From positions 96,543 to 160,542 of the forward strand of contig UQDV01000001.1 in the NCBI GenBank assembly GCA_900539945.1: DNA of 64,000 nucleotides, given 5' to 3'. Below, in pieces: positions 18,035 through 24,933 of the stretch. The stretch's first letter is position 1. Each line of letters starts with the position of its first letter. The notes beneath the pieces were generated by a model that worked only from the letters and a program-made list of their open reading frames with translations, was not told where the DNA came from and ran no database searches. Both the position numbers and the translations under genes were made by a program. This DNA is from an uncultured Faecalibacterium sp. (GTDB lineage Bacteria > Bacillota > Clostridia > Oscillospirales > Ruminococcaceae).

Positions 18035-18397
18035 TCACGCAAGAAAAGCGCCCCTTATAATATGTACCATCCAGCGTCCGCTGTCAAGAGGGTTCACCTC
18101 CGCCACATCAAAACGGACGGGTGCATCGCTCAGACCCGTGCGCTGCAAATAAGCCTCTGCGGCACGGATCAGGCGGCGCTGTTTTGCCCGGTTCACCGCC
18201 TCTGACGGGGTGGTCAGGGAGCCTTCGGCGCGAGTCTTGACCTCGCAGATCACGATGGTGCCGTCCGGTTCCTGCACCACGACATCCAGCTCTCCCATCC
18301 GGGTGTGGAAGTTGTGGGTCAGCAGACGGCAGCCCCGGTCCAGATAGAATTTTGCGGCAGCAGCCTCACCCCGCTGGCCGGTCTGGGCGCGGTTCAC
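18035..18397 (-). CDS. yraN: YraN/UPF0102 family nuclease-like protein
   Basis: A 120-residue protein of the UPF0102 family with a restriction-endonuclease-like fold. Conserved GE.AAA.FYLDRG, the GELDVVVQE and VICEVKTR motifs (the E-D-ExK pattern of the PD-(D/E)xK fold), and [14 protein letters not shown] are all visible. The start overlaps the rnhB stop by four bases. YraN next to RnhB is a common pairing; the biochemical role is not established. Confidence 0.93.
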   Translation of the reverse strand: MNRAQTGQRGEAAAAKFYLDRGCRLLTHNFHTRMGELDVVVQEPDGTIVICEVKTRAEGSLTTPSEAVNRAKQRRLIRAAEAYLQRTGLSDAPVRFDVAEVNPLDSGRWMVHIIRGAFLA

Positions 18398-19041
18398 TTT
18401 CCGTTCTCCGGCCAGTAGCCCTGCTTTTTGAGGAAGCTGCGGCGGTAGAACGGCTGGATGCCGTACTGTGCGATCAGCTCATAGTGCAGTTTTGTAGGGT
18501 ACCCCTTGTGCTTTGCCAGCTGATACTGCGGGTACTGCTTGTCCAGCTCCAGCATATAGCGATCCCGGCTGACCTTGGCCAGAATGGACGCTGCACCGAT
18601 GCTGGCACTGGTGGCATCTCCCTTGACCACCGGCTGGGCTGGGATCTGCAGGCCCGCCGGGACACGGTTGCCGTCCACCAGTACGAGGTTGGGCACGATG
18701 TCCAGCTCTTCCACGGCCTGCTTCATGCCGCCCATGGTGGCGTTGAGGATGTTGTCGCGGTCGATGATGTCCGGCCCCACGAATACGATCCGGTAGGCCA
18801 GGGCCTTTTCTTTGATCTCGTCGAACAGGGCATCCCGCTTTTTCTCGGTGAGCTTTTTGGAATCGTTGATGCCCTGCACCGGGTTCTCCGGGTCCAGGAT
18901 GCAGGCCGCTACGCAGACCGGGCCGCACAGCGGGCCGCGGCCTGCTTCGTCCACCCCGGCAAAACAGCCGTACTGCGCCCGTACAGCGGCGTCGTATTCG
19001 TACAGCGGAGCCGAGATCTCCTCGTCCGAGCGGCGTTTCAT
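18394..19041 (-). CDS. rnhB: Ribonuclease HII
   Basis: Removes RNA from RNA-DNA hybrids and misincorporated ribonucleotides, 215 residues. The N-terminal active-site block [16 protein letters not shown] carries the DE pair; further conserved acidic sites occur in [10 protein letters not shown] and in the KVSRDRYM region. It overlaps rbgA upstream and yraN downstream by ATGA each, so the three are translationally coupled. Confidence 0.97.
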   Translation of the reverse strand: MKRRSDEEISAPLYEYDAAVRAQYGCFAGVDEAGRGPLCGPVCVAACILDPENPVQGINDSKKLTEKKRDALFDEIKEKALAYRIVFVGPDIIDRDNILNATMGGMKQAVEELDIVPNLVLVDGNRVPAGLQIPAQPVVKGDATSASIGAASILAKVSRDRYMLELDKQYPQYQLAKHKGYPTKLHYELIAQYGIQPFYRRSFLKKQGYWPENGK

Positions 19042-19961
19042 TCCTCATCCTCCTCGGCAAAATCGACCAGATCATCCCGCTGCGGCGGGCGCTCCAGCGA
19101 GATGCGGCCCCACTTGCAGGCACGGAATTCGTCCACCAGCATGATGGCGCAGCGCTCGGTGTTCACCTCGCCGCCGCGCACCAGCAGACCGCGCTTGCGG
19201 CCGATAGCCTCCAGCAGCTCATAGGGCGGCAGGGCCAGGGTCTCGGCGTCCAGCTTGTAGCGCTGGGCCACCAGATCCGGGTAGTTGCGGCGCACTTCGT
19301 CCAACAGGTTCATAGCCAGTTCTTCCACGTCCAGGATATCATCCTTGATGGAGCCGATGAAGGCCAGATTGGAGGCGGTGGTCTTGGAATCAAACTTTTT
19401 CCACAGCACGCCGGGCATATCCAGCAGGTCAAACTTTTCGGTGCTGACCCACTGCTTGCCCTTGGTCACGCCGGGGCGGTCGGCAGCCTTGGCGCGGGCC
19501 GAACCGGCGAAGGTGTTGATGAAGGTGGACTTGCCCACGTTGGGGATGCCGCAGAGCATCACCTGGGTCTTGGCACCGCTCATGCCGCGGTTCTGACGGC
19601 GTTCCAGCAGGCCGGACAGTTCCTTTTCGATGGCGTTCTTCACGGCGGTGGTGCCGCCCTTCTGCTTGGCACTGATGGCCACACAGCCGGCGTCTGCCGC
19701 GCGGAAGTAGCGGATCCACTCTTCGGTAACAGCCGGGTCGGCCAGATCCGCCTTGTTCAGCGCATAGAGCTTGGGCTTGCGGGCCGTGATGCGCTCGATC
19801 TCCGGGTTCAGGCTGGAAAGCGGGATGCGTGCATCCAGCAGCACAAGACTGGCGTCCACATGCTGGATCTCCTGCTCCATCATGCGCAGGGTCTTGGTCA
19901 TGTGGCCCGGGAACCACTGAATATTGAATTGGTTTGCAAACCGAGTATCCATTTCGTTCAT
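19038..19961 (-). CDS. rbgA: Ribosome biogenesis GTPase RbgA (YlqF)
   Basis: Circularly permuted GTPase needed for late 50S assembly, 307 residues. The GTPase motifs come in permuted order: G4 NKADL (about residue 69), then G1 GIPNVGKST (about 137), then G3 DMPGVLWKK. The N-terminal [12 protein letters not shown] is a family hallmark. The ATG lies one base after the lepB stop; an alternative Met is three codons in. Order lepB-rbgA-rnhB-yraN with rplS upstream is conserved in Firmicutes. Confidence 0.96.
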   Translation of the reverse strand: MNEMDTRFANQFNIQWFPGHMTKTLRMMEQEIQHVDASLVLLDARIPLSSLNPEIERITARKPKLYALNKADLADPAVTEEWIRYFRAADAGCVAISAKQKGGTTAVKNAIEKELSGLLERRQNRGMSGAKTQVMLCGIPNVGKSTFINTFAGSARAKAADRPGVTKGKQWVSTEKFDLLDMPGVLWKKFDSKTTASNLAFIGSIKDDILDVEELAMNLLDEVRRNYPDLVAQRYKLDAETLALPPYELLEAIGRKRGLLVRGGEVNTERCAIMLVDEFRACKWGRISLERPPQRDDLVDFAEEDEE

Positions 19962-19962
19962 G

Positions 19963-20526
19963 TTACTTTACCACTCCAAAATCCGAAACGGGCAAAAAGC
20001 ACAGCAGCACCTTGCCCAGAATATCGCGTTCGTCAATGCAGCCGACATAAGAAGAGCGGCTGTCCAGCGACTCGTTGCGGTTGTCGCCCATCACGAACAC
20101 CGTGCCCTCCGGCACCGTATACGGGAACTCCACGTCATAACCCAGATGGGTGGGGGCTGCAATGTAGTCCTCCTGCAGCAGCTCCCCGTTTACTTCCACA
20201 GTTCCGGCATCGTAGTCGATGGAGATGGTGTCGCCGCCTTTGGCAATGACCCGCTTGACCAGCGGTTTGCCGTAGGAAGTATAGCTGTCCACGATCACCA
20301 CGTCCCCGCGCTGGGGCGTGTAGCCCGCGCCCCAGACGATCAGCTTGTCTCCATTGACCAGCGTGGGCACCATGGAGCTGCCGTCCACCTGAATGATGCG
20401 GAAAAAGAACGAGAAGACCAGCACCAGCACCAGCGCGGCCGAAATGAGTGCTTCGTACCATTCCAGCACGCCCTGCCCGCGCACAGGCTTTGGTTCCTGT
20501 GCAGTGGCCGTATTTTGGGTTTCCAT
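19963..20526 (-). CDS. lepB: Signal peptidase I
   Basis: Membrane serine protease that removes signal peptides, 187 residues. One N-terminal membrane segment (about 24-44), nucleophile Ser51 in DGSSMVPTL, general base Lys91 in KPLVKRVIAKGGD, and the C-terminal VFVMGDNRNESLDSRSSYVG box. Promoter at 20568-20596; the gene heads the lepB-rbgA-rnhB-yraN run. Confidence 0.97.
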   Translation of the reverse strand: METQNTATAQEPKPVRGQGVLEWYEALISAALVLVLVFSFFFRIIQVDGSSMVPTLVNGDKLIVWGAGYTPQRGDVVIVDSYTSYGKPLVKRVIAKGGDTISIDYDAGTVEVNGELLQEDYIAAPTHLGYDVEFPYTVPEGTVFVMGDNRNESLDSRSSYVGCIDERDILGKVLLCFLPVSDFGVVK

Positions 20527-20567
20527 ATCCGATGCACCTCACCTTCCGGTTTTGCATTACTACCCCG

Positions 20568-20596
20568 ATGATAGCGCAAAAATGCAGCGTTTGCAA
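20568..20596 (-). promoter_or_regulatory. Sigma-A promoter of lepB operon
   Basis: Minus strand: TTGCAA at 20596-20591, 17-base spacer, TATCAT at 20573-20568. It starts right after the rplS terminator. Confidence 0.65.
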
Positions 20597-20622
20597 TGCA
20601 TTTCTGCGAATTTTTGATAAAG

Positions 20623-20650
20623 AAAAAAGGGACAACAAGTTGTCCCTTTT
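20623..20650 (-). terminator. Terminator of rplS
   Basis: Near-perfect palindrome AAAAGGGACAAC-AA-GTTGTCCCTTTT followed on the minus strand by TTCTTT; 25 bases after the rplS stop. Confidence 0.85.
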
Positions 20651-20674
20651 CTCCCGGTTTCAAATCGGGGATGA

Positions 20675-21016
20675 TCAAATATCGCTCTTGACCTTGGCAG
20701 CCTTGCCCGTACGGCCACGCAGGTAGAACAGCTTTGCGCGGCGGACCTTGCCCTTGCGGACAACGGTGACCTTCTCAACGAAGGGGCTGTTGATGGGGAA
20801 GACACGCTCGATGCCGACACCGTAAGCCACGCGGCGAACGGTGAAGGTCTCAGCAACGCCGCCGTGCTTCTTTGCGATCACAGTGCCCTCAAAGGCCTGG
20901 ATGCGCTCACGGTCGCCTTCCTTGATACGAACATCAACGCGGACGGTATCGCCAACGTTGAACTGGGGCTTTTCAGCCTTGATGCTGCCTTCAGAGATAA
21001 TCTTCAGTGCGTCCAT
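20675..21016 (-). CDS. rplS: Ribosomal protein L19
   Basis: 50S subunit protein at the 30S/50S interface, 113 residues. Conserved [47 protein letters not shown] and the C-terminal [18 protein letters not shown]. The start is the ATG 7 bases after GGAGG; the upstream in-frame Met at 21050-21052 falls in the leader. A structured leader and its own promoter precede it and a terminator follows, so it is monocistronic. Confidence 0.98.
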   Translation of the reverse strand: MDALKIISEGSIKAEKPQFNVGDTVRVDVRIKEGDRERIQAFEGTVIAKKHGGVAETFTVRRVAYGVGIERVFPINSPFVEKVTVVRKGKVRRAKLFYLRGRTGKAAKVKSDI

Positions 21017-21135
21017 TTTGAATCCTCCATTTGTTTTTAGACGTTCATACACGGCAAGACGCCGTCAGAGGACCGCCCGTTTAATGATAAATACTTGTCA
21101 TTAACCCCGCTGTGGTCTCAGCGGACACTAACGCC
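21017..21135 (-). promoter_or_regulatory. Structured 5' leader of rplS (L19-leader-like)
   Basis: Read on the minus strand, the leader can form three successive stems: CGCTG..CAGCG around 21113-21130, a longer GTTAATGA..TCATTAAAC stem around 21078-21105, and ACGGC..GCCGT enclosed by GACG..CGTC around 21040-21066 next to the ribosome site. Firmicutes rplS genes are known to carry an autoregulatory L19 leader RNA; the position and stem count fit, but the consensus was not checked by a covariance search. Confidence 0.55.
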
Positions 21136-21140
21136 TAAAT

Positions 21141-21169
21141 AGGATAGCACAAAACGTGCTTGAATGCAA
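21141..21169 (-). promoter_or_regulatory. Promoter of rplS
   Basis: Minus strand: TTGCAT at 21169-21164, 17-base spacer ending TGC, TATCCT at 21146-21141 (extended -10). Confidence 0.6.
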
Positions 21170-21288
21170 GCGTTTTGCCCAAAATAAATGCAAAAATTTT
21201 CTGTTTTGTCCAAGGGGCCGCGTTTGCGAGCGCATCGCAGCACGGAAAGCCCCAGTGGGGCTTTCCAGTGAATGTCATTCGCCCCGGC

Positions 21289-21933
21289 TCAGGCAAACAG
21301 CTGCTTGTCCTCGGTGAGGAACTTTGTGCGCAGGATGCCTGCACTGGCGGCCGGCAAGCCGAACTTTTCCTCCAGAAAACCGGTGAGCAGCGAGGGGTTC
21401 AGGTTGAGCTCCTGCGAAGCCGGCAGGCACAGCTCGATGCGGACGGCATCGCCCTCCGCCGTGTAGGCCACCTGCGGGATATGCTGTTTGAGCTCAATGA
21501 TCTTGTTTCCCTTTTTGCCGTGCTTTTCCACCGGGGCGCTTTCCAGTGCGTTGTACTGGTCCAGCACTGCGGCAGCCTCAGCCGGGTAGGTGATCTGGTA
21601 GCAGGCCCAGGCAATGCGGTCGGCCTTCATCTGCACGGGGGCCACCCGGGTGATGACGATGCCGGCCGGCATGATGGCGTTGAGTGCCGTTTTCCACTGT
21701 GCAAAGTCCGGGGCTTCCGCCTCGGTCTTGACATCTACGCACTCGCACTCACTCTCCTGCCCCAGCGAGAGCGGGCAGGCAAAGGTCATATAGATGTGGG
21801 GGTTAAAGCCCAGCGTATGCCACACCGGCAGGCCGCTGCGCTTGAGTACCCGCTGCATCACCCGCTGCAGATCCAGCAGGGAGATGTAGGAGGCCTCATT
21901 CTTTTTTTCAAACGAGATTCTGACTGTAATCAA
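21289..21933 (-). CDS. DUF2344 / TIGR03936-type radical-SAM-linked protein
   Basis: A 214-residue protein of the family always found next to, or fused with, the TIGR03960-type radical SAM proteins. Typical N-terminus with FEKKNEASYISLLDLQRVMQRVLKRSGLPV and GFNPHIYMTFACPLSLG. Its start lies 26 bases inside the end of the radical SAM gene. In clostridia this pair sits beside rng-rplU; here rplS follows instead. Function unknown; a role in RNA modification has been suggested by context only. Confidence 0.85.
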   Translation of the reverse strand: MITVRISFEKKNEASYISLLDLQRVMQRVLKRSGLPVWHTLGFNPHIYMTFACPLSLGQESECECVDVKTEAEAPDFAQWKTALNAIMPAGIVITRVAPVQMKADRIAWACYQITYPAEAAAVLDQYNALESAPVEKHGKKGNKIIELKQHIPQVAYTAEGDAVRIELCLPASQELNLNPSLLTGFLEEKFGLPAASAGILRTKFLTEDKQLFA

Positions 21934-23770
21934 AGCAGGGACCTCCTAACAGATGGTTGGCACCGCAGCCGTGGCAGGCACGGTTGCAGGGCTGGGTGGT
22001 CTGGGCGGCAAGAGCCTTGTTGTACTCCCGCACCAGATATTCGTGGGTGACGCCGTAGTCCATGTGGGACCAGGGGGTCACCTCGTCCAGGCCGATGGCA
22101 CGCTGGCAGTAGAACGCCGGGTCGATGCCCAGATCCGCAAAGGTCTGCATCCAGGTGTCATACTTGAAGCATTCTTCCCAGCCGTCGAAGTAGCAGCCGC
22201 GCTTGTAGGCCTCCACGATGACCGGAGCCAGGCGGCGGTCGCCCTTGGCGAATACGCCTTCGAGGAAGCTGGTGGTGCTGTCGTGGTAGTTCACCTTGAT
22301 CTTACGGCTGTGCACGCTTTCCAGCAGATGCTTCTGCTTGGCGCGCAGCATCTCCTCGGTGTCCATGGGCACGAACTCAAAGGGTGTGTGGGGCTTGGGC
22401 ACAAAGCAGGCGCAGCTGATGGTCACCTGCACGCCCTTGCCCTTGCCGCGCTTGGGCAGTGAATAGTACAGGTCCACCACCTTCTGGGCGGTCTCGGCAA
22501 TGCCCTCGATGTCCTCCATGGTCTCGGTGGGCAGCCCCATCATGAAGTAGAGCTTGACCGCCGTATAGCCCGCATTGAACGCGATGGTGCAGGTCTTTTC
22601 GATCTCGTCCCAGGTCACGTTCTTGTTGATGACATTGCGCAGGCGCTGAGTACCGGCCTCGGCCGCAAAGGTCAGGCCGCTCTTGCGCACCTTGGTGGTT
22701 TTTTCGATGAGGCTCTCGGAGAAATTGTCCACACGCAGGCTCGGCAGCGACAGGCTGACGTGCTCCTTGGGCGCCCATTCGTTCAGGTCGTCCAGCAGCT
22801 CTTCCAGCTGGCCGTGGTCAGAGGTGGACAGACTGGACAGGCTGAGCTCTTCATAGCCGGTGTTGGCGCACAGGTCCTGTGCGGCCTTGTTCAAAAGGCT
22901 GGCGTCCCGCTGGCGCATGGGGCGGTAGAGGAAGCCTGCCTGACAGAACCGGCAGCCGCGCACGCAGCCGCGCAGCACCTCGATGCTGGCACGGTCCTGG
23001 ATGGCACCCACCATGGGCACCACAAAGTTGGTGGGCGGGGCAAACTCGTTCAGGTCCTTGATGATGGCCTTGGTGATGCGTGCCGGGATGCCCGGCTCGT
23101 TGGGGGTGATGGCCTTGACCCTGCCGTCCTCGCAGTAGGTCACATCGTAGAACGCCGGGATGTAGACGCCGGGGATCTTTGCAATGCGCAGCAGCAGTTC
23201 CTTTTTGGAAACGCCGCCTTCCTTTTTGGCCTTTTCGATCTCGGCGCAGATGGAGGGCAGCTGATTTTCGCCCTCGCCCAGCTGGACCACATCAAAGAAG
23301 TCCGCAATGGGCTCCGCGTTGCAGGCGCAGGGGCCGCCCGCCACGATCAGCGGCCAGTGCTCGTCGCGGTCCCTGGAATAGAACGGGATGCCCGCCAGAT
23401 CCAGCATGGCCAGGATGTTGGTATAGGAAAGCTCGTACTGCAGCGTAAAGCCCACCGCGTCAAACGCGGTGAGCGGGTCCTTGCTCTCCATGGTGTACAG
23501 GGGCAGGCCCAGACGCTCCATCTCGGCTTTCATGTCCAGCCAGGGCATAAAGGCCCGCTCACACCACCAGTTTTCGTGGCGGTTCAGCAGCTCATACAGG
23601 ATCTTTTCGCCAAGGAAGGACATGCCCACCTCGTAGGTATCCGGGAAGCAGAACGCAAAACGCACGTCCACTTTTTCTTTATCCTTATAGACGCTGCCCG
23701 GCTCACCGCCGGTGTAGCGGCCGGGTTTCTGTACCCGGCCCAGCGCTTCTTTCAGTTTCGGGTCAAACAT
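21908..23770 (-). CDS. TIGR03960-type radical SAM protein with B12-binding-like N-terminus
   Basis: A 620-residue radical SAM enzyme. The N-terminal third has a cobalamin-binding-like Rossmann region (DVRFAFCFPDTYEVGMSFLG). The radical SAM cluster motif is RGCVRGCRFCQAG (CxxxCxxC) near residue 287, followed by EELSLSSLSTSDHGQLEELL. The C-terminus is Cys-rich (CNRACHGCGANHLLGGPC), which may hold a second cluster or zinc. Start chosen at the ATG at 23768-23770, 5 bases after GGAGG; two ATGs just upstream overlap that site. It works with the overlapping DUF2344 gene; substrate unknown. Confidence 0.88.
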   Translation of the reverse strand: MFDPKLKEALGRVQKPGRYTGGEPGSVYKDKEKVDVRFAFCFPDTYEVGMSFLGEKILYELLNRHENWWCERAFMPWLDMKAEMERLGLPLYTMESKDPLTAFDAVGFTLQYELSYTNILAMLDLAGIPFYSRDRDEHWPLIVAGGPCACNAEPIADFFDVVQLGEGENQLPSICAEIEKAKKEGGVSKKELLLRIAKIPGVYIPAFYDVTYCEDGRVKAITPNEPGIPARITKAIIKDLNEFAPPTNFVVPMVGAIQDRASIEVLRGCVRGCRFCQAGFLYRPMRQRDASLLNKAAQDLCANTGYEELSLSSLSTSDHGQLEELLDDLNEWAPKEHVSLSLPSLRVDNFSESLIEKTTKVRKSGLTFAAEAGTQRLRNVINKNVTWDEIEKTCTIAFNAGYTAVKLYFMMGLPTETMEDIEGIAETAQKVVDLYYSLPKRGKGKGVQVTISCACFVPKPHTPFEFVPMDTEEMLRAKQKHLLESVHSRKIKVNYHDSTTSFLEGVFAKGDRRLAPVIVEAYKRGCYFDGWEECFKYDTWMQTFADLGIDPAFYCQRAIGLDEVTPWSHMDYGVTHEYLVREYNKALAAQTTQPCNRACHGCGANHLLGGPCFDYSQNLV

Positions 23771-23810
23771 TCGTTCCTCCATCATGGGTTCTTTTTTTCA
23801 TGCGTTCTTT

Positions 23811-24314
23811 TCATTTTACCCGAAAGTGCAGATTTTTGCAATCGTTTCGGGCAGATTTCTTCTGTGCCCGCAGCTGCGCCGCGCTGGCCAGCATCTGGGC
23901 CCCGTCCAGCGGTGGAATCGGCAGAAGGTTGAACGCCCCAGTGAGCAGGTTTGCCGCCCAGAAGGCGCTGCCCCGCACGGTGGCCTGCCGGGACAGCAGC
24001 ACGGCCCACACCCCGGCCAGCGCAAAGTTTACCGCCGGACCGGCCGCCGCCAGCCGGAACCGCTGCGCCGGGGACAATTCTGCCCTGCCCAGCCGCATGC
24101 AGAAGCCGGTCAGCGTGACCTCGATGACCGGAAAGCGGCGCTGCTGCGCACAGTACACGAGGATATGCCCCCATTCATGGAGGAAGGCTGCCAGCAGGCC
24201 GGTGCGCAGAAAGCCGCTGGCGTCAAACAGCAGCAGCCCATACAGCACCCCGCACAGCAGCACCGGGTCCCGGAAGCGCAGCGGGCCCATCCGCAGCGGG
24301 GTGCGCCTATGCAT
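23811..24314 (-). CDS. M50 site-2 metalloprotease, SpoIVFB-like
   Basis: A 167-residue intramembrane zinc protease. The catalytic HEWGH motif lies in LLAAFLHEWGHILVY and the third zinc ligand in NLLPIPPLDGAQML, the hallmark pair of the M50 family. SpoIVFB releases pro-sigma-K in B. subtilis and is about 290 residues long with a CBS domain; this copy has only the membrane core. It overlaps the M23 gene by 8 bases, the same pairing as spoIVFA-spoIVFB, and sits next to the radical SAM pair as in clostridia. Start uncertain: a second Met eight codons in is possible. Sporulation role is by homology only. Confidence 0.8.
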   Translation of the reverse strand: MHRRTPLRMGPLRFRDPVLLCGVLYGLLLFDASGFLRTGLLAAFLHEWGHILVYCAQQRRFPVIEVTLTGFCMRLGRAELSPAQRFRLAAAGPAVNFALAGVWAVLLSRQATVRGSAFWAANLLTGAFNLLPIPPLDGAQMLASAAQLRAQKKSARNDCKNLHFRVK

Positions 24315-24828
24315 CCGACAGTCCCAGCAGGGCCGACGGGTCGCAGGCGGTCCCCTGTCGGCGCAGCTCAAAGTGCAGGTGTGCCCCGGTGGCACGGCCG
24401 GTCTGCCCTGCCGTGCCCAGTATCTGCCCGGCCTGTACCGTTTCACCGGTACGCACATACAGGTATTGCAGGTGTGCATAAAGGGTCTCGGTGCCGTCCG
24501 GGTGCAGCAGCTGCAGGCAGACGCCATAGCTGTCGCTGCGTCGGGCAGCCGTGGCAACTCCTTCCCGGACAGCCAGCACCGCCGTGCCTTCCGCACAGGC
24601 AAGGTCCACTCCTTGGTGGAAGCGCTCTTCCCCGGTAAAGGGGTCCTGCCGGGTGCCGTAGCCGTCCGACACCCGCCACACGGCGGTCTGCAGCGGGAAA
24701 CAGACGGCTCCTGCCGGGCGGCGGGCTGCCTGCGTCTGTACCGCAAGACACACGCCTGCCAGAAGGGCCGCGCCCGCAGCACCCCACCGGGCTGTGGGTC
24801 TTTTCCGGTTTTTCGTTCTTTTTCGCAT
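24307..24828 (-). CDS. M23 family peptidase, SpoIVFA-like
   Basis: A 173-residue protein with an N-terminal membrane segment (about 14-33) and an exported LytM/M23 domain. Metal ligands are visible in FHQGVDLAC (H, D) and HLHFEL (the HxH). SpoIVFA, the inhibitor partner of SpoIVFB, also has an M23 fold, and the gene is directly coupled to the M50 gene. Here the zinc ligands are intact, so it could be an active peptidoglycan endopeptidase. Start at the ATG 8 bases after GGAGG. Confidence 0.8.
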   Translation of the reverse strand: MRKRTKNRKRPTARWGAAGAALLAGVCLAVQTQAARRPAGAVCFPLQTAVWRVSDGYGTRQDPFTGEERFHQGVDLACAEGTAVLAVREGVATAARRSDSYGVCLQLLHPDGTETLYAHLQYLYVRTGETVQAGQILGTAGQTGRATGAHLHFELRRQGTACDPSALLGLSDA

Positions 24829-24876
24829 GGCACGTTCCTCCCCCGGTTCTGGTTCACCGTATGCGGGCACACACGC

Positions 24877-24919
24877 AAAAAGACCCGGCGAGCCGTCTCA
24901 GACAGGCTCCGCCGGGTCC
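24877..24919 (-). terminator. Terminator of ppk
   Basis: GACCCGGCG at 24882-24890 pairs with CGCCGGGTC at 24910-24918; inner AGCC/GGCT pairs extend it; five Ts follow on the minus strand. Confidence 0.85.
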
Positions 24920-24933
24920 CGGAAGGATCGGTG

